Positions 54,811 to 64,000 of a stretch of 64,000 nucleotides of DNA are shown piece by piece. The first letter of the stretch is position 1, and every line of letters begins with the position of its first letter. Origin of the DNA: Crocodylus rhombifer (taxonomy: Eukaryota > Chordata > Crocodylia > Crocodylidae); contig JAVSML010000963.1 of the NCBI GenBank assembly GCA_038503035.1, positions 186,001-250,000 of the forward strand, given 5' to 3'. Position numbers and translations under genes: made by a program. Below the pieces are notes generated by a model. That model was given only the letters and a program-made list of their open reading frames with translations, was not told the DNA's origin and ran no database searches.

Positions 54811-55414
54811 CAGGGGTGAGCAAGTATTTTGGCTGGTGGGCCATTTAATGAGTGTTGGTGAGCTGTCAAGGGCCACACACATGAAATCTTCAGAAGATAT
54901 CATTTTAACAAATTATAGATAAAAAACAAATCATATACTAAAAATCAAACAACTGCTAAAACATTTCATTACAAAAAATAATTTTTGCCTTGATTTATTT
55001 TTTTTTGAGTAGTGTATATAGAGGCAATTGCACAATAGCTCAAAATAAAGTCTTACTCTTGTATATTGTGTGTAGGGAGGGTGGGGGGGCACCTGCAAGT
55101 AGCTGCTCATTGCACTGGGTGGTTGAGTGGGTGGAAAGTGGCTGGAGCTGGAGCCCTGCGTGCTTTGGCAGGACCTGCCTGGCTGCAGCTTCCCCTGCCA
55201 CCTGGCTGGGCATCCAGGCATGCATCCCTATGGCTTCCCTCTGCTACCTGCTTCCTGGAGCAGCACAGGAGGAGGAGGAGCTGTTGGAGGCAGGAGGAGA
55301 TGAGCAGTACCCAGGTGGTCATGGGTGCAACCTGCCAGGGCTGGGGTGGTGGCCGTTGACAGGTACAGGTGGGAGTGTGGCATGAGCCTGCAGGCCATAT
55401 TTTTCCCACCCCTG
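54811..55414 (+). mobile_element. 604-bp hAT element, CAGGGG family, with 8-bp target duplication
   Basis: Starts CAGGGGTGAGCAAGTATTTT and ends TTTTTCCCACCCCTG. The flanking 8-mers CCTCAAAG and CCTTAAAG match at 7 of 8. The subterminal GGGCCATTTAATGAGTGTTG and TGTCAAGGGCCACA match the 12.3- and 27.2-kb copies. The interior is part AT-rich, part GC-rich (GCTGGAG, GGAGGAGG) and has no transposase. Confidence 0.92.
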
Positions 55415-55870
55415 CCTTAAAGGCTCAAAATCCAAGACACAAAGAAATCAAATTCCATATTGATTATTTTCTTAAGCTTCGTGATTTTTTTGGACAATTA
55501 GGGCTGTCTCCTTATGTCCCCTGCAAAAAAAGGGCTCACATTCCTGAACCATAAATAATTAGCAGATTACAGATTACCTGGTGGCTGCAGTCTGCTTCCT
55601 AGTGGCCAAATGTCTGCTTCACGAGCCACCACGACAGCAAGTGCTGGCTGTTCCCTTGTTCATAGTCTTAGCAGAGATGCCAGTGACTGCAATGGCATTG
55701 GGCAATGAACTCCCCTGTTAGCCTAACTTTGGTCTTTTTAGATGTATATTGGAGAAGCTTGCTGTACTCTATTGGTGACCAGAGGCCTTCGGTTTCCAGA
55801 GTTGTTGCTGCCAACAACAAATGCATGAACCACTCAGGATTTCATCCATGTAAAATAAAATATAGCAAAG

Positions 55871-56050
55871 CAGCAGTTCCCAAACTCTGATGGATTGTGC
55901 ACCACCAATTTAAAATGATACAACCTTAAGTACCACTAGCAAATTTTTGTCATATAAAGTAATTATAATAAATCTGTTAACGCCTACCACTGACAGGTTG
56001 TCTGCGTGCATACCAGTGGTGGCACACATACCACAGATTGGGAGCCGCTG
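55871..56050. mobile_element. 180-bp hAT-like element with target duplication
   Basis: Starts CAGCAGTTCCCAAACTCTG and ends CAGATTGGGAGCCGCTG, an inverted pair. The flanking 8-mers TAGCAAAG and TAGTAAAG match at 7 of 8. The interior has GTACCACTAG and CCAGTGGTGGCACACATACC, typical of Charlie-like elements whose ends read CAGCGGTTCCCAAAC. Confidence 0.88.
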
Positions 56051-56501
56051 TAGTAAAGGAAACAGTTGTTTCCTTACTCCCTGTATCGGCAGGAGTGGTT
56101 GGACAAGGTGCACTTTCCCAGAAAGAACATCTTTGGGGGATGAGAGCCGACCCTAGAGGCACTCACCTGCAGGGAACAGAACATGGTTGGTGGTTGCTCT
56201 TGCTATCTCCAGTCGAGTGGTGCCACCAGTTCTGCAGGTCACCTCCCGTCACTTCTGCCTCCAGCCAGGTGACTAGAATTTACTGTAGTTTCATCATGTT
56301 CTAATGCAATGCCACAATGGCACGGTTTTCCTCCAGAGTTGCAATGAAGCACTCTTTTCTGTAGAGGGCACCTGCAACTTGATTGCCTATGAACATACTA
56401 CATGCATTGGCAGGGTGAGGGGAAGCAGAATCTTCAGTGCCAAGACCCCAGGCCTCTGCTGTCCTTCAGGACTTCCTAGGTTGGTCCACTGTCAGCTATG
56501 G

Positions 56502-56805
56502 CAGTAGTTCTCAACCTTTTTTGTACCAGGACCCATTTGTAAACATCTATGGTCAGTCCCAAACCAATGCCCCTCACTCCCGACCCACTGCCCCCCGCCA
56601 CCAGCCCCCAATGTGTGTGGCATGGGTGTGTGGGGTATGGGGGCCCCCAAGCATCCCCTCGCAGGTTGGACCTCTGCCAGCCTGCAAGGGAAAAGCCGCT
56701 GTTTCCCACATTTTTCTACTTTCCATTTGTAAAGTTTGTTTGCGAGCCTTTCATATATTCTTGTGACTCACTTTTGGGTCACGACCCAAGGGCTGAGAAA
56801 CCCTG
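56502..56805. mobile_element. 304-bp hAT-like element with perfect target duplication
   Basis: Starts CAGTAGTTCTCAACCTTTTT and ends GGGCTGAGAAACCCTG. It is flanked by identical AGCTATGG 8-mers at 56494-56501 and 56806-56813. Subterminal GTACCAGGACCC and GGGTCACGACCC are mirrored. The interior holds one unit of the CCCCTCACTCCC minisatellite also found at 35820-36200. No ORF of transposase type. Confidence 0.93.
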
Positions 56806-56899
56806 AGCTATGGCATCTGTTTCCCTACTGCCATCATTTATTGCAATATAACATTGCAGGTGGAATGTAAATTCCCGTGGACCTCTTACAATGTAGGGA

Positions 56900-58872
56900 A
56901 AACTTGTTTATGGGGAGTGTGTGGCGCACTAGGTTTCTGCATGTAGTTATAGCTCTTACTTGCGGCTGGTTCAGCGACACTTGCCGGTTAGTCGCAGCTT
57001 ATGGAGTTCTTTGATCATCTGAGGGGGCAGAGGCTGGTAATTCACATTCCTCAGGGTATACGTTGGATGCCAGCAGGCTGTCTCCATGGGATGGGTGTCT
57101 TTAAACATAGTGTTACACCCATTAAACATGGTGTGTTACTTTCACAGAGGGTGGAGTCCTCTCCGGAAAGGAAGATAGATGCCCTGCTCCTCTATGAAAA
57201 TCTGAATTTGTGCTGTGTTCTGGTGAGCAGTGCATGGAAATTAGTGATTTATGTTGTTGCATGTGGCTTACGTTTAATAATTGCCACATGCTCTGTAAAA
57301 AGCACGTTTACTGAGATTTTAAATTGTTTGCACATGTTTTGCAAAGCGACTTATTGGTCAACTTATGGGGGGCAGATTTCAATAGCCCTACTCATGTTGT
57401 ATAAATTCTTGCTCATCAAAAAAGCTGTATAAAAATGGGATTTGCTCAGTTAATACAACTGAGCAAGGTTGACACCCAGAGGCTGCAGTTGCAGCTGATC
57501 TTGAGGAAGCCCCATCTAACCCAGCTCAGAGGTCCTAGATATCTGGATCACCATGGTAGGACCGACAGTTTGGAGAACTGTCCCTAAGTACAGATGAATG
57601 GAGGAAAGGAATTTCTGACCACTCGCACCCCATGGGACTAGGAAAAACTGGACTCTTTGTTCTAGGTCTTGCACTCTGGAAGGATTCCTTATGCCATCTC
57701 TGCACTTGCCCCATTTGCTTTCATCAGTCAACTAGCATCAGCTAACCCTAGTTTGGGCTGAGGCTCAGTCGGCTGGCTCCCAGTTGGACACTGGGAAAGC
57801 AAAGTCTGAGGTGAAGGAGAATGAGTCATAGAGTTTGGAGGTCACCCATCAGCTCACCGATTTATTGAGCAGAAAGGACAACAGTATACAGCCTGACAAA
57901 ACCTGATGAGAGGGAACTCTTCGGGTGGTTCAGCCATTTTGTCCTTCAGATGAGCAGGATAAGTTCTTGAGCTAAGTTATCAGAGCTGTGTTGGAGGGTG
58001 AGGAGGCAACGTGGTGGTGTTGGGCAAATTGGAGGATGTGACCAGTGCCAAAGCTTTGCGTTTCTCTATTTACTGCTGTGTCTGTATCTACAAGACCGGT
58101 GGTTCTGTATTGTCTATCTAATGCTTTTGAAAAATGTTATGAGGGCTCTGGAAAGATGAAGAGCCCAGCCAGATAGGCAGCAAAGCACCGGAGAATCTGA
58201 CAGAGCTCCTATTGCTAAAGCATAGGGGAAAAACTCACTTCTGTTGGAGAGGATGGACATTTTTCTTCAGCACTGGTGAAAGATGCCAGCTGGCATCTGA
58301 AGTCCTCCCTTTATCCGCAGAGCAGGTACAGCATCAGTGCTGACTTTCACGCGTGCTTCCCAACCTTTCAGTCGGCCAAGAATTGGTGAAGGGAACTACT
58401 CTTTCATACTGTTAGCTTGTGGCACTCGTTGCCAAGAGCCTAGAGGCAGCAGCACTTGAAAAAAGGCTTGGGCATTTCTCATCATGACAAATCTAAAATA
58501 ATGCTGGCAGGAAAGCAAAGGGCTTGCTAAATCTTGCTTTGGGGGATGAGAAGGTCATTCAGTGGCTACCCACAGGTTTCTTCCCCTGCAGCAGCTACTT
58601 TTGGACTGGGCAGACCAGAGTCTCACTCACTGTAACAGCTCTGGTGTTCCTGCAGCCTGGAGGGACGGCATCTAGGTGAGAACAAGGGAATTTCATCCTG
58701 ATACCTATTCAGTTTTTAGGTCTTTCTGAAACTGATTTCCAGGTTGGACTGTGATGCTTTTTTCCCAGCAGTTGAGACCCACCAAATCATTCATTATCTT
58801 TCTACGCTAAGTTGGTGATCTAGAGGGACAAGATTTCCTTTCCTAGCATTGGAGGTAGACTAGGACTCATTC
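56900..58872. other. Noncoding, nothing recognised
   Basis: No exon supported. The 143-codon plus ORF at 57001-57432 lacks a known domain and clear splice sites. Confidence 0.35.
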
Positions 58873-59142
58873 CATGGGTGACTGGTGCCTCCCAAGTCTG
58901 GGGGGGGCTCCCCCAGTGGCCAGCCAGCAACCGGGGGGGTGGGGCCCCCCAGCAGCCAGCCAGCAACTGGGAGGGAGTTGTCCTCCAGCAGCCAGTCACC
59001 AAGTGCGCCTGTGGCATGCCACCAACATGGCCAGTTTAAGGGGGGGCACTAGTACTCTCCGTGCCCCCCCTACCAGCTGAAGCACTCACTGTCACTCTCG
59101 GGGGGTCATGTCCTCCCCGGCCCCTCCTACATGTCACCTATG
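58873..59142. mobile_element. 270-bp hAT-like element (CATAGGTGAC type) with perfect target duplication
   Basis: Ends CATGGGTGAC and GTCACCTATG are inverses with one mismatch. Identical 8-mers ACTCATTC flank it at 58865-58872 and 59143-59150. Between 58905 and 59010 lies a minisatellite of about three 36-bp units (CCAGCAGCCAGCCAGCAACT). No ORF of its own. Confidence 0.92.
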
Positions 59143-59587
59143 ACTCATTCTCTGGGTATTTAAATTGATTCCAGCTTTGATGTGCCTGGTTCTCCCCTCC
59201 AAGATCTTGTGGCTTCATACCCAACACTGTCCCAAGTGGCCACTGTTTCTGTATGCCCCATTGGAAACCTGGCACCCACTTTTGAGAAAGCATTGAGCAC
59301 CCACTGCTGCCTACAGGGATCGTTCTCTTCCGCGGAGTGCAGTAGAGAGCCAGGAAACTCCATAAGCCTGGTTTTATAGAGAATTCCCAAATAACCACCT
59401 CTGCAGATGGGAGGGCTTGGAAGCTGCAGAGCCAAAGGGATGTAGCCTCCTAAGGTAGAGGGGAATCCTGCTTCAATGGCTGCTCTGCCCTTCCCTGTTC
59501 CTCTGGCACCATGGAGAAATGCTGCTATCCATAGTGCTGCCATCCACAGGATTGATCCTCTGTGGTAGCAATCAATGGGCCTAGCTG

Positions 59588-59755
59588 GATTCATAGATTG
59601 TAAGGATAGGGGGACCACTGTGGTCATCTAGGCTAACCTCTGCTATAATACTTGCTATAGAGTCTCCTTGAATTATTCCTTGTTTTGTCCAGTGCCTTAT
59701 ATTTTGGAGGACCATCCAATCCTACATCTAAAATCACTTCAATTGGCATTAATTC
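59588..59755 (-). mobile_element. CR1 LINE 3' fragment
   Basis: From its 3' end: ATTCATAGATTGTAAGGATA, GGGACCACTGTGGTCATCTA, GGCTAACCTCTGCTATAATA, then CTTGAATTATTCCTTG, the order found in the CR1 subfamily with AGTGGTCCC in its 3' end, in minus orientation. Confidence 0.85.
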
Positions 59756-59799
59756 CTACTTAGTCACATGCAAGGGAGTTAGAAATTGTATTCTGGGCA

Positions 59800-59955
59800 G
59801 TGACTGACTCCTACCATTTTGCTTTGCTCCAAAGGGGAGAAACTGAGGCAGAGAGCAGAACAATGATTTGTCCAAAGCAGTGGAAGAACTGAGGCTAGAG
59901 CCAGGTTTCCTGATTCCCAGCCTGATGTTTGAGCCACCAGCCATGCTGCTATCCC
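59800..59955 (-). repeat. MIR-like SINE in reverse orientation
   Basis: GGGGAGAAACTGAGGCAGAG, ATTTGTCCAAAGCAGTGGAA, GAGGCTAGAGCCAGGTTTCC and TGATTCCCAGCCTGATGTTT form the reverse of the MIR core and tRNA-related part (the AAACTGAGGC, TTGCCCAAGG, GAGCCAGG, CTGACTCCCAG order). Confidence 0.8.
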
Positions 59956-59983
59956 TGTGGGGTCATTCCAGTTCCCACAGATT

Positions 59984-60316
59984 TCACAGACATTAGGGCT
60001 GGAAGGGACCTTGGAAGATCATCAAGTCCAGGGGCAGGAGGTCAGCTGGGGTCATAGGATCCCAGCAAGATAAGCATCCAAATTTCTCTTGAAGGCAGGC
60101 AATGTAGACGCTTGAACCACCTCTTATGGCTGGTTATTCCAGACCTTGGGGGCTCGGACAGTAAAGAAGTTCTTCCTTATGTCCAGCCTGAAATGGTCTT
60201 GCAGTAGTTTATAACTGTTTGACCTTGTCATCCTTTGGGGCACACAGCCAAAGCAAATGCCTCTATCGGTGAAAGTTCTTGCTAAATGGAACAGTTTCAA
60301 GTGCAAATCCACCTAG
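59984..60316 (-). mobile_element. CR1 LINE 3' fragment
   Basis: Reverse-oriented CR1: 3' end CACAGACATTAGGGCTGGAA, GGGACCTTGGAAGATCATCA, AGTCCAGGGGCAGGAGG, then the C-terminal coding part, which translates on the minus strand as NSYKLLQDHFRLDIRKNFFT. It is closely related to the C-terminal part of the 14.6-16.9 kb copy. Confidence 0.93.
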
Positions 60317-61067
60317 AAGTAACTCACATTTTCCTAGTCTCGAGGCAAGCAGGGGCTGAGTGTGATGAGGGGTGCCCCATCACCCTCTCTCACTTGCTGC
60401 TTGCCTCCTGGACTGGTGGAGGGGGAGGAGTTGACTCCTTTGTGGCCAGATTTAGAAAAAAAATTGTTCTCATCCAGTGTCAGGGAAGTGGTGAAAAACC
60501 CCACCACCAACCTATTCCTGGCCAGCCTTGTGCTCCAAAGAAAGGAAGGGAAGGGGGAGGAGAGAGTCTGTGTCATCTCTGCTCTTCTCCCACTGACTGC
60601 AAATGCTTATGCAGCAATTCTAATGTAACCCGGGCGGTACTCCAAGAGGTACCCCCTCTCCAACTGAAGGGATCAAAGCAGGTGCACAAGCGCTGTGGGA
60701 GGTGTAGGAACTCTCCTCCGCCTATAGAGCAGAGCCAGACCACCAATGGGGACTTAACCATATATCTTTTAACAGTGGGAACATAACAGGCATAAATCAG
60801 AGGGGATAGTGGACACTACAATGCCCCAAGGGGGCAGGATTCAACAAAGGTTAGACACTTACAATCGCTGACAGAAAACAGGGTTAACAAAATATAAAAC
60901 ACAAACAGCAGAACAAACAATATGGGTTGGTAAAATATAAAAAAGGTGCAAAATGATGAGGAAATATAGGGCCTTGGTACCTGGAGGGGGAGAAAACACA
61001 GTGGTCCCTTAACACTGCAAGAAGACTTACTTCTTGTTATCTCATTCACCCCAAGTCACCTCAGCTG

Positions 61068-61115
61068 GGACTTGAACCCAGATCCCCCACATTGTAGGGA
61101 GGAACACTGCCACTA
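61068..61115 (-). ncRNA. tRNA-like A box and B box (SINE head or tRNA relic)
   Basis: Minus strand: TAGTGGCAGTG (61115-61105) fits the Pol III A-box pattern TRGYNNARNNG at 10 of 11 positions, and GGTTCAAGTCC (61078-61068) fits the B box GWTCRANNC completely. About 26 nt separate them, a little short for a tRNA. No complete cloverleaf was built. Confidence 0.5.
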
Positions 61116-61525
61116 CTGGTGGCGTTAGTCCAGCCTGCTGGGGTCCTGACCTTCCCGGAACCCAGCCTCATGTGGAGCTGCCTGGCCTCTGATTGGAGGA
61201 GCTGGAAGCAGAGCTGGGAACCCCTCAGGTCGCTGCTCAGATCCTTCCTGGCGTGGGGGAGCTCTTCTTGGCTGCAGCCTTTCCTTGGGGATCCTGGAGC
61301 CCAGTGGGGAGCCTCTCCACACGCTGTGCTGCTGAGGGTCCCACTGCTGCCTGCAGGTCCTGCTCTTTCAGGCTTTTCTGGGGCACTGCTCCTGCCCTCC
61401 TGGCTCAGCTCTTGCCAGCTCTGTGAAGCTCCTTCCTTGCTATCCCTCACTGGTTTCTTCCCTGAGCCAGCCCACGCTGCCCTTTTTATCCCCCTCCAGG
61501 TGACCCAAGAGGCCAATTGGGACAC

Positions 61526-61551
61526 GGGGGGGGGGGGGGGGGGGGGGGGGG
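61526..61551 (+). repeat. Homopolymer of 26 G
   Basis: Twenty-six consecutive G follow GGGACAC. A run this long is rare in assembled vertebrate DNA and may be inexact in length. It breaks the surrounding open frames. Confidence 0.95.
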
Positions 61552-61679
61552 AGTGTCTGGGGACTGATTGGTGCAGAAAGGGAATCCCAAGTCCTCCCAT
61601 CATCTTTTACCCTTTCAAAACCCCTGGGCTAGGTCACTGCCAGCTAGCCCATCACAGCAAGATAGGACAGTTGTGGCTT

Positions 61680-62075
61680 GTGAGGCAATGTGATGCAGTG
61701 GGTAGGATGGTGGGAACGGTGTCTCAGGAGCATGATTCCTCTACCCTACTGCCTGGGCACTGAGAGTAGTGTGATTCCCTCCCCTATCACACAGGCACAG
61801 GCTCCCCAGGTCCCCATGGGCTGCACTGCCCTACCCTCCAGCCGGGGCAAGAAGCAGTCTGTAGGTGGGAGGGGGAGCCCAGAGACTCCTGCAGCAGCAG
61901 CCATGGGAGATACAGCCCGTAAGCCTCCAGTTGGACCTTGGACAAGTCCCTCCATCTTTGCCATGTCTCAGTTTCCCCCATAGTAAAATGGGCGTGAGGA
62001 TACTTTGTAGGGCACTTGAGGTGGCAAGCACTTTCGGAGGGCTGTGGAGCAGCATTGCTTTGCTTTCCATTTCTG
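61680..62075 (+). repeat. MIR-like SINE in two parts
   Basis: 61690-61760 resembles the tRNA-related head (GATGCAGTGGGTAGGATGGT, GTCTCAGGAGCATGATTCC). 61935-62050 is the core and tail (GACCTTGGACAAGTCCCTCC, TGTCTCAGTTTCCCCCATAG, AAAATGGGCGTGAGGATAC, AGCACTTTCGGAGG). About 170 bp of unrelated GC-rich sequence separates them, probably a later insertion without readable ends. Confidence 0.7.
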
Positions 62076-62099
62076 AGCAAGCCCACAGGAGATTTAAAA

Positions 62100-64000
62100 A
62101 TAAATGTAGAAAATCATGGTGTGCAGGTTGCTGTGTGAAATGGCAGTGTGGGTGGGAGGGTCACTCTGCTGCTACCTGGGGGTAGTAGCAGGGAATCGCT
62201 GCAGATTGGCAGTGCAAAGCGGGGGAGGCTTGGAGCTGAACTTCCAGCATGGAAAGAGAATTTGCAGCCTCGTATTTAATGCAAGACTGTGCTGGGGCAT
62301 TCCCTGAGTAGGAGCTGAAGTCCTGTAGCATCACTGTGGTGCCTGCAGTGCATTGGGTCAGTGCTGCAGAATATCCTTGTAAAGCTGTGTGACTTGGGAC
62401 CAGCCCCTTCCCCTTGCTGCCCTTCTTAGACTTTGCTTACCCTGTGCATGTAGACTGTGCACTCTGTGGCAAGGACTTTGTCTCCTTACAGGCCTCTGTG
62501 CATGCAGGAGACTCATCACCCTCTGCAGAGACTGGGAGTTTTTTTGCCATCATCTCGTGCATGCTGCTGTGCTCAAACTGCAGCTATTTGTGCCTTTTTT
62601 CCCCTGCTGTTCATTGTTTTAGTCCCTTATGTGTTGTCTGCCAACTTGGCCACTATATGAACAGCACCTGGAGCAATGGGACTGTGATCTGACACTAGCG
62701 CTGCCAGGTGCTTCCATAATGCTGTGATGCTGGAAGGTATTAATGACTGCTATTGAAGGTGGCTTTGATCTACAGTCAATCATGGACATTATTATAATAG
62801 ATGCACCCTGGATCCAGGCTAAATGAAAGGAGCAAGTAAGATCCATTTGGAAGTGAAACAGCTGGAAGCAATGGGGGGCTACCACCCAAAGCAATGGATA
62901 GTGGGAAGTCCTGAGTTTGGAAAGAGTAAGTTGGCTTCCATGGGCCTGATTGCAGACAGAAGGTCTGAGGCACGGGTTGGCTGTAGCTGTAGTGTGAGCC
63001 AGGAAAGAGCAACTGGAGAGCAAAGAGAAGAGCCAATGGAAAGCCAGATAAACAGTTATGAGCAAGGCCTTAAACGTGAGCAGAGACAAAAGTCCTTGGG
63101 ATGCAAGACTGGCTGGAAAGGCAGGTTCAGAAATTGTGAAGCAAGGAAACTGCCTGCTGTTGGTTGTTCTTACCAAGTTCAGAGAGTCAGGACTTTGTGC
63201 CCATTCTCTGGAAGTAATTAGGATTGCACCAAGGAATATACCTAAGTCACGTTGTCTGCTCCTCCTCCTAATGGAAATGAGGCCTCGAGGCCCCAAATAC
63301 TGGCCAGCCAAATACTGGGAAAAGAGTACAACCAAAACCAAAAAGCCCCTTGATCTGATGCCAATGTTGTCCTTGGCTGGGCAAAGGATGGACTCTCCTT
63401 GTTTGCTATGAGTTATAGTGAATGGTGGGGAGGGAGCTCTGTTGGATTAGGTTCAAGGTGGACCCTCCACATGGAGCTGGGGTGCAGGGTTTTAGGTGAG
63501 CTGCCAAGTCTAGGTACTGCGGCAACCAAGGCTGTACTGCAGCCCAGCCCATCTCAGTCTCCTCGTGCCTGTGGGCTATGCATACCTGGCATTGCTTTGC
63601 AGCAGGCTGCTTCCTTGTCCTGGGGGTGACTGACTGTGGTTAGCAGCAGACTCCTTTGTTTGAAGGCTGGGTGAGTGCGGGCATGAGTGGGCCCAGAGAA
63701 CATGTGCTGGCTGACTGCAGGCAGAAAACAGAGTGATTAAACCAGCAGGATGGTAGGGGAAAGAGCAAAGCCTTGGGGCAGGAAAGAGGAACTGCCGTGA
63801 ATTGAAAACATAGCACATTAATATTAAATATAAATACGTGTATTTATAAATAGCCAACTCCTAGGGTGGCAAAAATAGGGATGAAGCCATAGGGGCTGTA
63901 ATTAGACTGCTGGAAGGAAAATGTCAGTGCACAGCATGTGGTGGCATGCGCAGTGCTTGGTTCTGGCTGCCTGCAAACCTCTTTGCAAATAGTTACTGCT
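62100..64000. other. Noncoding, nothing recognised
   Basis: A 240-codon minus-strand open frame (63341-62619) has no recognisable domain or splice pattern. 62370-62440 has weak MIR likeness (GTGTGACTTGGGACCAG). No other feature could be supported to the right edge. Confidence 0.35.

Larger units (their letters stand above)
60600..61640 (-). mobile_element. Possible LTR or composite retroelement with TATA box and tRNA-like module
   Basis: On the minus strand a GATAAAAAGGGCAGC box at about 61490-61476 precedes 350 bp of GC-rich, mostly open DNA, a tRNA-like A/B-box pair (61115-61068), and an AT-rich tail with GTTAACCCTGTTTTCTG. Its right part contains a 26-G run. No gag or pol frame and no inverted termini were seen, so LTR, SINE-in-LTR or a promoter of a real gene all remain possible. 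It is listed because a strong promoter-like arrangement sits apart from any CpG island. Confidence 0.35.

Noticed and set aside
61119..61763. 214-codon plus-strand frame
   Set aside because: It includes translation of the 26-G homopolymer as a poly-Gly run and lies over the tRNA-like/LTR-like block; the opposite strand is open too.
62619..63341. 240-codon minus-strand frame
   Set aside because: No recognisable domain, no good start context or splice sites, and the opposite strand is also partly open. Not enough to call a gene.
1..64000. CRISPR array, prophage, operon or other bacterial system
   Set aside because: No regularly spaced identical repeats with unique spacers, no dense gene order and no ribosome-binding sites. 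The sequence is clearly vertebrate nuclear DNA.

Overview
This window is vertebrate nuclear DNA, most likely from a reptile. A crocodilian is the best guess, with turtle the main alternative. The evidence is the dominance of CR1 LINEs whose 3' ends run into imperfect ATTCATAG- or ATTCTATG-type 8-mers, the many short non-autonomous hAT-like elements, amniote MIR-like SINEs, and two classic CpG-island promoters separated by tens of kilobases of repeat-rich DNA. There are no compact ORFs, operons or bacterial signals, and almost all long ORFs lie in repeats or GC-rich low-complexity DNA.

Only two host-gene ends can be supported. (1) At about 2.76-3.29 kb a CpG island drives a gene on the minus strand. 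Its first coding exon (3073 down to 2986) encodes a signal-peptide-like N terminus and ends at a good splice donor, and the rest of the gene lies in or beyond the left edge. The upstream side carries a perfect 10-bp CLEAR palindrome and a fused CRE/E-box. (2) At about 49.08-49.70 kb a second CpG island carries a candidate plus-strand first exon ending at a GTGAGT donor (49565/49566), followed by a minisatellite with NK2-homeodomain-like palindromes. Its downstream exons were not found and probably lie to the right of the window. Neither gene can be named from what is visible.

Everything else is noncoding or mobile. The LINE layer has two long, dead, 5'-truncated CR1 copies with reverse-transcriptase remnants (14.6-16.9 kb plus; 22.8-24.5 kb minus) and many short 3' fragments (8.2, 17.7, 18.5, 19.3, 33.3, 48.0, 53.8, 59.6 and 60.0 kb). 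The DNA-transposon layer is rich: a CAGGGGTGGGCA-ended family with four copies (12.3, 27.2, 48.1, 54.8 kb), CAGTGGTTCTC-type elements (1.3, 55.9, 56.5 kb), a CATAGGTGAC-ended element (58.9 kb), TAGGG-ended elements (3.7, 35.6, 38.8 kb), and palindromic MITEs with CATCTACA-type ends or of the 8.5/39.0/47.4 kb family. For many of these the 8-bp target-site duplications can be read directly, which fixes their boundaries. Several carry GC-rich minisatellites inside them. LTR-like promoter modules are present near 41.7-43.0 kb and 60.6-61.6 kb; the second contains a tRNA-like A-box/B-box pair.

Nesting gives a relative chronology. CR1 copies at 48.0 and 19.3 kb were later hit by hAT elements, and an older repeat around 12.2-14.2 kb was split by a 1.66-kb hAT element. 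The most interesting items are the CLEAR/CRE promoter beside a secretory-protein exon, the hAT family that carries variable minisatellite cargo, the NK2-like minisatellite just inside the second gene, and a diverged repeat pair (7.9 and 33.8 kb) that I cannot place in a known family.
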